DNA of 64,000 nucleotides. Source: Bradysia coprophila (Eukaryota > Arthropoda > Insecta > Diptera > Sciaridae). Below are positions 56,801 to 64,000 of the stretch, piece by piece. The notes below the pieces were generated by a model. It worked only from the letters and a program-made list of their open reading frames with translations. It was not told the origin of the DNA and ran no database searches. Position numbers and translations under genes: made by a program. The DNA is taken from assembly GCF_014529535.1 (NCBI RefSeq), contig NW_023503340.1:62001-126000 (forward strand), read 5' to 3'. Each line of letters opens with the position of its first letter. The first letter of the stretch is position 1.

Positions 56801-57784
56801 TAGAGTGTACGATTATTTCGTTCAATAGAACTGGTTCATTTCCGCCGCGATTTGCATAAAGCGTATGCAACACGAATCGTAGACTGAGGTGTTTTATCGC
56901 ACACAATATATTCTGTTAATGGCGATCTCAGCCAATCTAGTGGCGATAAAATACTAACATACCATTCTTGATGCACAGACAACTATTTTTTAGATATAAA
57001 TATTCAAATAAAAATTGCACAAATTCAGTAACACATTAAATGTCCTTTTTTAGGGAGGGAGGGAGTGTTGATAATAAGTGTAATATTGTGTAAACCAAGT
57101 AATAGTCGAGTATATATACAAATGATCTGGATGGTAGAAAAATTGTGAATGGAGTGAAAATTATCCGGACAACTTTAAGACCGAATGTCGAGATGTAGAG
57201 AGTTGTCGTCCCAATCACGATTTTTGCCATCAGCATTTAATCATCATTAGGATTGACCCATATACAATGAAAGTTGAGTACAAAATATCGGAGTCTATCA
57301 CAGGGCGGAGAAGATATACTCAAAGGTGTCAGCTTATGCTTATCTTCAGGCGAACTGTAGTTTAGAATGCACCAAATGCACATTAAACGCTAGCGCACAA
57401 AACGTATTTATCTACACACCAAATTGACGGTTTATTCTGTACGTTTACGTTTCGTAAATTGGGAAATTAGTAATAACGGCCTATTTTACGTAGTATTTCG
57501 AATTTTGCTCAATTAACGAGTAGCCAGTATGGCCACACAATCCAGTACTTGACGATGATATTTATCACTTTTGTCAGGACTATCTTATAAGCTGAATGAA
57601 ATTTGTAAACGTATCTTGGCGCATTGATCTGAAACAATTATTCAACACACACACACATTGTTACGCATAGGGCCACTGAAAACTAGTGAAAAATGTATAT
57701 GTCAAGCATTTTTCCATGATATAAGCCTGATGTAAACTCTCATTTTGTAGGCATTTTGAATGGTCTCATAAAATATAACTATTT
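56801..57784. other. AT-rich stretch, nothing recognised
   Basis: No gene was seen. The right edge (57700-57780) is a diverged extension of the inverted repeat that follows, with GTAAACTCTCATTTT also present inverted near 58303. Confidence 0.35.
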
Positions 57785-58188
57785 AATTCCTTGATCTTGT
57801 ATTGCTTGTGTGGACAACCAATGAAACGATTTGTTTACGAAAATTTGTTTATTGTTTCCCCTTGCATTCGGTCGTCGTTACCGACCATAATCATGGGTTA
57901 CTTCTAATGTCACAACAATTTTGAATTAAATTCGATTTCTTGGCCGCAGATTATATCTGGGTTGACATGACCTATGTCAACACAAACAACAACAATCAAC
58001 ACAATATTGAACCCAGATATAATCTGCGGCCAAGAAATCGAATTTAATTCAAAATTGTTGTGACATTAGAAGTAACCCATGATTATGGTCGGTAACGACG
58101 ACCGAATGCAAGGGGAAACAATAAACAAATTTTCGTAAACAAATCGTTTCATTGGTTGTCCACACAAGCAATACAAGATCAAGGAATT
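57785..58188. repeat. Perfect long inverted repeat, 178-bp arms
   Basis: The left arm 57785-57962 and the right arm 58011-58188 are, read base by base, exact reverse complements. The loop is 48 bp with no pairing. The first bases are AATTCCTTGATCTTG. No coding frame or terminal-repeat consensus is obvious. Outside the perfect part, similarity continues with divergence for about 100 bp. Confidence 0.9.
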
Positions 58189-58512
58189 GATTGCTTTGAA
58201 CCAGCTAAACAAACATCCAGTAAAAAAAATATAACTATAAACTATGAACTATAAAACTAGTACATAGTTCCTAAGACCATGTGAAAAATGCTTGAAAAAT
58301 GAGAGTTTACTTCATGCATCATGAAAACCGTTTTATCTACAGTAAGTTGAAAATATTCATAATTTTCAGCATTTACACACGAAAATTTCCGTGAAACTTA
58401 TGCGCACGCAATTGACAGAATCCTACTACGATCATGTGCAGTAGGGTTTTGTGTTGATGTCTTTTGCTTGAAAATTACGAACATTTCAACTAACAGTAGA
58501 TAAAATCGTGTT

Positions 58513-58628
58513 GCTAACAAGTTAGTAAATGGGGGTTTGCGCACACGATGTGATGCCGAACTCGCTCCACTCGTATCGGCAAACTCACATCTGATGCGCA
58601 AAACAAGCCCATTTACTAACTAGTTAGC
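58513..58628. mobile_element. Hairpin MITE, GCTAACAAGTTAGTAAATGG ends
   Basis: GCTAACAAGTTAGTAAATGG mirrors CCATTTACTAACTAGTTAGC with one change. The centre is GC-richer and partly symmetric (GCCGAACTCGCTCCACTCG). Confidence 0.7.
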
Positions 58629-58971
58629 AAAATAGCTATTTCAGACATTTCTTCGCCGTCCAGTGTGCTGAACTTATGACAAGACAGAACGAAAATGAAT
58701 GTGTCAAAATTTATATGAAAATATTCAACGACAAGTACCTCGAGGGAACTTATAAACAACTGCTCGGCCGGTATTCTCGTTCTAATCATAACGGTCTCTA
58801 ACGAAGAATCGCTAAGTGTGTGTTCAGTAATTAATTTGCGTTAAAGGTGGTGCGTAATTGTGTTGTCGACGAAAGTTGGTCCGGTCACAGTTGATCAGCA
58901 ATTAAACATCTACAGATCGCTTGTAAAATAATTTTATAGCTCGATCTCACTGCGTTTTGGTCACTATATCG

Positions 58972-59109
58972 CAGGGCCTACTTTCGTGAAATTTATTGCT
59001 GAAATTAGCGAAATTCTTCAAAATTTTCGAAATTCTTCAAAATTCTCGAAATTCTTAAATTTAAAAATTCTTCAAATTCGTTAAAAAAAATTCCTGAAAA
59101 TAGGCACTG
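58972..59109. mobile_element. MITE, family CAGGGCCTATTTT, copy 3
   Basis: The left end CAGGGCCTACTTTCGTGAA and the right end TCCTGAAAATAGGCACTG are inverted. The flanks CTATATCG and CTATACGG agree at 6 of 8 positions, a possible eroded target duplication. The interior repeats TTCTTCAAAATT- and TCGAAATTC-like words. Confidence 0.6.
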
Positions 59110-59358
59110 CTATACGGTACGTATATAGATTCGCATGCATAATAATCATTCAAATTGCCAAAAACAAGACTCTAATTTACAGTTAAACTGTTCGAAGTAG
59201 TAGCTTTGATGCACCAAAAGAATTACAATCAATGTCTCGGCTGACATAGAAGTCAAAGCACGGGAATCTTACGCTCGAAATGATTTTCATGCTGGTTTCA
59301 CATTTTGAGATTACACAAAATCGGAAAGATGTTCGGACTTCTTTCCTTTGCAAGGTAG

Positions 59359-59401
59359 CAGAGAAATGATAATCGACACACGCGCTGTTATCATTTCTCT
59401 G
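59359..59401. mobile_element. Tiny hairpin repeat, CAGAGAAATGAT family, copy 2
   Basis: CAGAGAAATGATAA and TTATCATTTCTCTG face each other round CGACACACGCGCTG. The loop is unlike that of the copy at 28281. Confidence 0.6.
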
Positions 59402-59713
59402 AACGGTAAGCAATTATCAATTATGATCAGACATCTTTCAGATGGATACTCCAGCGGTACACTAATAAAATCTTAAATTATATATTGGTTAGCTATAGGT
59501 AATCGTCTGCTTTGTCCCGAATGATAAATAAATATGGCGGTTAGCAAAATATATAAAAAAATGTTATTTTATGAAAAATGCGCACACCCGTATGTAGTTT
59601 TTGAAACGGTTTTATTTAAAAAAAAAAAATTCGGAGCTTCGGTATTCTGTATTACCATTAGAAAATTGACTTTATATATAGATACAAACTTTCTCTCTCT
59701 CTCTATCTCTGTC

Positions 59714-59896
59714 TTATTGATGTATGTTATTTTGTACGGCATCCATGTTTGGAATGTAATCCATAGCCATTAGGCAAGCAAACACTGTCATTACCATTTT
59801 CGGTTTGACTTCTGTTATATCCTCTGGTAGGGCATAGACTCTAGCACCGATCTTTCTTGCCATTGAAATCGCATATTTTGCATTGGCGTGATTATC
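59714..59896 (-). CDS. Fim: Fimbrin last exon: end of CH4
   Basis: 61 codons including the stop. [40 protein letters not shown] and [20 protein letters not shown] match the standard plastin C-terminus ([13 protein letters not shown]) plus a short extra tail. Confidence 0.92.
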   Translation of the reverse strand, partial: DNHANAKYAISMARKIGARVYALPEDITEVKPKMVMTVFACLMAMDYIPNMDAVQNNIHQ

Positions 59897-62800
59897 CTAT
59901 TATGAAAAAGAAAATGTACTGAATCGTAGACTCCGAAAAAACATTTTTGCGCTGGAAGACTGAAATTCAACGGATTTCTTTGCTTGTGTTGTTGTGGTCT
60001 CGTCTCATTTCAGTTTTCAAGCGCAAAAATCGTTGTTTGTGAAACGAGATGAAAGCTGAATTTTTCATCACTCGTAACAAAATGTACTATTTTCGGACTA
60101 TGATCTGGAACATTCAGGTAACGAAAATTCAAAAACTGAAAATTGTTGAGTAGCGGTACAAGTTGGCGGGACATTTATACACGGTTTATATCGTCAGGAA
60201 CGAAATTATTGTTCGAGAATTTTTCATCTAGAACGATATTATCGTCTAAAATGATTTTTTTTTGTTGAAATATTGTTTCCTGTACGACAATATCGTCCTG
60301 GGCGAGTAAATTTGCTTTTAAGAATTCTTTGGAAAATTGAACTGTTCATCCAAATCAGAGTTACTTTACTCTTATTTTGAATGTTACCTAGGAATGTCCT
60401 AGTGTCCTAGTAATGTCTTAGTGTCCTAGTAATGTCCTAGTGACTTAGGAATGTCCTAGTGTCCTAGGAATGTCCTAGTGTCCTAGGAATGTCCTAGTGT
60501 CCTAGGAATGTCCTAGTGTCCTAGGAATGTCCTAGTGTCCTAGGAATGTCCTAGTGTCCTAGGAATGTCCTAGTGTCCTAGGAATGTCCTAGTGTCCTAG
60601 GAATGTCCTAGTGTCCTAGGAATGTCCTAGTGTCCTAGGAATGTCCTAGTGTCCTAGGAATGTCCTAGTGTCCTAGGAATGTCCTAGTGTCCTAGGAATG
60701 TCCTAGTGTCCTAGGAATGTCCTAGTGTCCTAGGAATGTCCTAGTGTCCTAGGAATGTCCTAGTGTCCTAGGAATGTCCTAGGAATGTCCTAGTGTGCTA
60801 GGAATGTCCTAGTGTGCTAGGAATGTCATAGTGTCCTAGGAATGTCCTAGTGTCCTAGGAATGTCCTAATGTCCTAGGAATGTCCTAGTGTGCTAGGAAT
60901 GTCCTAGTGTCCTAGGAATGTCCTAGTGTCCTAGGAATGTCCTAGTGTCCTAGGAATGTCCTAGTGTCCTAGGAATGTCCTAGTGTCCTAGGAATGTCCT
61001 AGTGTCCTAGGAATGTCCTAGTGTCCTGGTAATGTCCTAGTGTCCTAGTAATGTCCTAGTGTCCTGGTAATGTCCTAGTGTCCTAGGAATGTCCTAGTGT
61101 CCTAGGAATGTCCTAGTGTCCTGGTAATGTCCTAGTGTCCTAGGAATGTCCTAGTGTCCTAGGAATGTCCTAGTGTCCTAGGAATGTCCTAGTGTCCTAG
61201 GAATGTCCTAGTGTCCTAGGAATGTCCTAGTGTGCTAGGAATGTCCTAGGAATGAAATTAAATAGAATTGTTTGGAAATTTAGACCCTTTAAGGCATTAA
61301 CTTGGAATGGGTCAAATCCTGACATTTTTCTAAATGCTAAATAACATTTCTTCCAAGTGAGGGTCTTCAGAAGACCAATAATCATTTTCTCCCCTACTCA
61401 GCAAAATATAAATTTCGGAAGTATTTGTTGTGGGAAATGTTGGAAGATGTTCCAGACCATAGTCTGAAAAATGGTTTTTCGAGTTCTTTGGATAAAATAG
61501 CACTTTGGTCTTACCTCTTCCGTTCCATTACTTTTAACAAGATCGTAATTGACGGATCCTGGCTTGATCGAATCTACTAAATCGATGACGATTCTTCCAT
61601 CTGCGATAGCTGAATCTTGGAAGTTTCTTAAGCTTGTCGTTTTTCCTGCATTTTCCAATTTTTTGTTAACCCATCCAACAATTTCCTTTTCAATTATTGG
61701 ACTGCCAGTGTTGGCTAAACGGGACAGAACGGATAGAGTGTATGCACGCATCAACTGCCAGATGAGAGCTGAAATCGGCGAATTTTACAATTACGATTGG
61801 GAGAAATTTGTCATAAAAAAAGTTACCTAGAGTAAGAGTAGCATTTCCTTCGCTTAAATCTTGTCCGGCAATGCCGACCAACGAAAATTTTAGTTGCTTG
61901 CCTAATTCTACGGCGTAATTACAGTTTTCCAATTTTTCCATAAACTTTCGCATTGGTGTGAATCGCTTGTGGACCTGTTTCCAATTTACGATTCCTGGCT
62001 TGATAATGTCAAATAATTGGAAGATGACTAAACCGTCGGCCAAATCGGAATACAGCCAATTGATGTGAGGTGAGACACCCATCGAATTCATCCAGTTTCG
62101 GTATGCTGTAGAAAAAGTGGGCAATGAGTGTCTGAGTTCACCGTTGAACCTAATCGTTTTACGTACTTTTCTCTTCGCGAGTTTCTTCGATCGCCTCTAA
62201 GCCCTCGATTTGGTCCGGCTTGTTAAGGCCGGGATGATTGTTAAACAGATTTGCGACGAAGGCCAAATTCAATTTGTAGACACCATTGACCACATCTTGG
62301 GGAGTCAGAAAACTTCTGCAATTCAATTTGCCAGCTTGTTGCAGCATTATTTCCGCACGTTCAGTCATATCACGTTCCTGTGAATTCGATTATAAATTTG
62401 TAATTGCTGGAAAAAGCAGAAAGGTGGTGGGACCCGCAAGTATTCGCAGTTTGATATGAGCCATGGACAAAAAGGAATTTTTAGGCTGTAGTGATTAAAG
62501 ATCCTCAAACTTGTAGGATCACTCACTTGTACTGTCCGATCGAGTGATCTCTGAAGCAACAACAAAAGTAACTTCGCCGGCTCGAGCTGTATGTGCTAAG
62601 TTTGTCCTAAAATGTCCTAAAACGACATCTCCACTCTAATCAATTTATTGAATGGAATCGAACGTAGAAGGACTCATACTTCGGAACGAACCAAGAAAAT
62701 TTTCGGAGTTTTAAAGAGCTTCAGATCGGTCGGGAAGAAAGACTTCTCAGTATGACGGTCTGTTGATACGAACATTCTAACATATTTTAAACTTTACACG

Positions 62801-63710
62801 TGAAACTTACCCTCAACGCTTCCAGCGATACCCCTGCTTCATTCGGTGCAATCTGTTTCAACAAGTGGGAATACACTTCCGAATCGACAATATCGCTTTG
62901 GAAGTTTGTACACCTTCGGGAAATGCCAGCGTTTGCCAAGTGATGGTTTACCCATCGCAGTAATATCGCTTCCGGCGACAATTTCATTAAATCCTCCAAC
63001 CGTTCACCATCGAATAACAACGTGGCCAGACCGGGGCAACTATCCAGCGTGATATGACTGAAGAGACCGATTCGAATAATTTGCCACAGCAGTCCCAACA
63101 CCAAATGCGGTTTCCCTTTGGCTAGATCGTGAGCATCAATGTTGACTATATTACATCCGATGGCTTGTGATGATACCAGCGCTAATGTCAAATTCTCGAA
63201 TTCACGGTAGACCGTTAAATTTTTCTTATTTATAGCTCGTTCGTCGATCGTGTCCGGACAGGAATGGTTGATGATTTTACACAGTAATATTCCATCTTTG
63301 ATTTTGGCATATAATTCGCGTCCTTCGCCGTCAATGGGTAACAAATGACTTAAGTCAACGTCATGGCCAATATTTGAGTTGATCCAATCGGAAAAGGCGA
63401 GCTGTTCTTCCATTCTCACCGAATGTGTTGTGCCTTCTGCCGATTGACTTGACATGCCACCAATTGTCTCAAGGTTTTCTTTTTTCGATACAACCGTTTT
63501 GAATGTGCTGGCCACATCCTTTGCTTTCAGATCGAAACATAGCGTTTCGAATTCTTCGTAGGACAGCTTTCCGGGATTGTTCGATCGTTGTTTGTTTGTA
63601 TACTCGGATATCATTTCGCGAACTTGATAGCCGGGTAATTTGAAACCGACGAGATCGAGAGCATCTTTCAATTCCTTTAATTCAATGTATCCGTCGTTGT
63701 TTTTGTCAAT
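59714..63710 (-). CDS. Fim: Fimbrin / plastin (actin-bundling protein), nearly complete
   Basis: Cross-links actin filaments into tight bundles in the cytoplasm; calcium binding to the N-terminal EF-hands usually tunes this (family knowledge). Five exons, right to left: 63710-62811, 62377-62167, 62105-61827, 61768-61515 and 59896-59714. All introns have GT/AG ends and the phases join without a break, giving 608 residues before TAA at 59716-59714. Visible domains: one canonical EF-hand loop at once ([12 protein letters not shown]), CH1 at about residues 102-215, CH2 at 246-360, CH3 at 372-480 and CH4 at 490-600. Insect fimbrins are near 640 residues, so only about 30 N-terminal residues lie right of the window. 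The last intron is 1618 bp and hosts a minisatellite. No damage was seen. Confidence 0.93.
59960..60075. repeat. Intronic inverted repeat
   Basis: GCGCTGGAAGACTGAAATTCA and TTTCAGTTTTCAAGCGC pair roughly, and GTCTCGTCTCATTTCAG is mirrored by TGAAACGAGATGAAAGCTG. It lies in the last fimbrin intron and does not touch the splice sites. Confidence 0.45.
60387..61253. repeat. 19-bp minisatellite in the last fimbrin intron, about 45 units
   Basis: The unit is TGTCCTAGGAATGTCCTAG. It runs for 867 bp with a few variants (CTGG, GCTAG, CATAG), mostly near the two ends and around 60780-60900. CCTAGG is a palindrome and recurs about every 19 bp. The central 350 bp look almost identical. Confidence 0.95.
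61515..61768 (-). CDS. Fim: Fimbrin exon: end of CH3 and first half of CH4
   Basis: The acceptor GCCGATTTCAG gives the codon GCT and [17 protein letters not shown], as expected for the end of CH3. Then come [15 protein letters not shown] and [16 protein letters not shown] of CH4. It ends at GAG|GTAAGA in phase 0. Confidence 0.92.
61827..62105 (-). CDS. Fim: Fimbrin exon: CH3
   Basis: It follows TTTTTCTACAG and encodes [38 protein letters not shown] and the helix [18 protein letters not shown]. It ends in phase 1 at CTAG|GTAACT. Confidence 0.92.
62167..62377 (-). CDS. Fim: Fimbrin exon: rest of CH2
   Basis: It encodes [20 protein letters not shown] then the [20 protein letters not shown] core and LFNNHPGL. 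It ends in phase 1 at AAAA|GTACGT. Confidence 0.92.
62811..63710 (-). CDS. Fim: Fimbrin exon: EF-hand, CH1, start of CH2
   Basis: 300 codons, phase 0 at both ends. The acceptor TTTCCATTATAG precedes 63710 and the donor is AGG|GTAAGT. It encodes the EF-hand loop, the [18 protein letters not shown] helix, a linker ([20 protein letters not shown]), then [15 protein letters not shown] of CH1 and [18 protein letters not shown] of CH2. Confidence 0.93.
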
Positions 63711-64000
63711 CTATAATGGAAAGAAAGAATGAAATTGATTAATTGAAATTGGCTTGGTTGTAGTAAAGGACAGTAAAAACGTTAAGAATCATGTACAAAA
63801 TCTCGTCCAATTGATCTTCTCATTACATAAATTCCCTCAAAATAAGTATGAGTTAATGTCATATCTCATAATTATATTTAATATTAAAACCGTAAAATAG
63901 ATCGAAAGTTTCAATCTCTTCAAGAAATTTAAAGTTAGCACTGCAGCACTTTTCCGAGTAAAGTTTGGGTCGATGCAAAATTAAGGAAATGGTCTTCCTG
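63711..64000. other. Fimbrin intron, continuing past the window
   Basis: AT-rich, with no exon for the missing N-terminus recognised. Confidence 0.5.

Overview
The window reads as insect nuclear DNA, most likely from a fly (Diptera). It is AT-rich, repeat-dense and gene-poor. The recognisable genes are animal ones (an Oamb-type octopamine receptor and fimbrin/plastin), and several introns are only 58-122 nt long, as is usual in flies. A lower-Dipteran host such as a fungus gnat is a guess from the repeat-rich texture, not something the sequence proves. No bacterial, viral or organellar genes were seen.  Genes, left to right. (1) 3029-3852, + strand: last coding exon of an Oamb-like octopamine receptor (end of intracellular loop 3, TM6, TM7, tail). 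The rest of the receptor lies upstream of the window. (2) 10489-12712, - strand: at least five exons of a gene I do not recognise. They have good splice sites and compatible phases at most junctions, and a Ser/Pro-rich C-terminus. (3) 47464-48375, + strand: one long exon for a secreted, Glu/Ala/Pro/Lys-rich, probably disordered protein. (4) 51736 to about 52600, - strand: a multi-pass membrane protein of unknown family in short exons. (5) 59714-63710, - strand: nearly all of fimbrin/plastin (one EF-hand visible plus four CH domains) in five exons, with only the extreme N-terminus beyond the window.  Almost everything else is mobile or repetitive. One family, with ends reading AGCCCCGTACGAA inward, a 3' stem-loop, internal 144-bp tandem repeats and GACG microsatellite, occurs five times (1-1776, 18658-20052, 20798-21883, 32100-33125 reversed, 38656-41233). 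It resembles Helentron-associated (HINE/DINE-1-like) elements. The copy at 38656-41233 carries 23 copies of a 61-bp unit that is itself a hairpin, at exactly constant spacing. Two of these copies sit inside a hAT-like element (18203-22543) that has matching ends and a perfect 8-bp target duplication. Two very large palindromes (13038-14642 and 24581-25846) share ends and TTAA flanks. Many smaller hairpin elements (MITE-like) belong to several families. Further minisatellites are a 19-bp array inside a fimbrin intron, a 42-bp array with an internal inversion, a 52-bp array, and a CG-rich 44-bp palindrome array.  Gene order gives no sign of functional coupling between the genes. The main story is repeat biology: nested insertions, tandem arrays born inside transposons, and abundant long inverted repeats that could form hairpin RNA or cruciforms. 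Splice junctions and family assignments were made by eye, without searches or transcripts.
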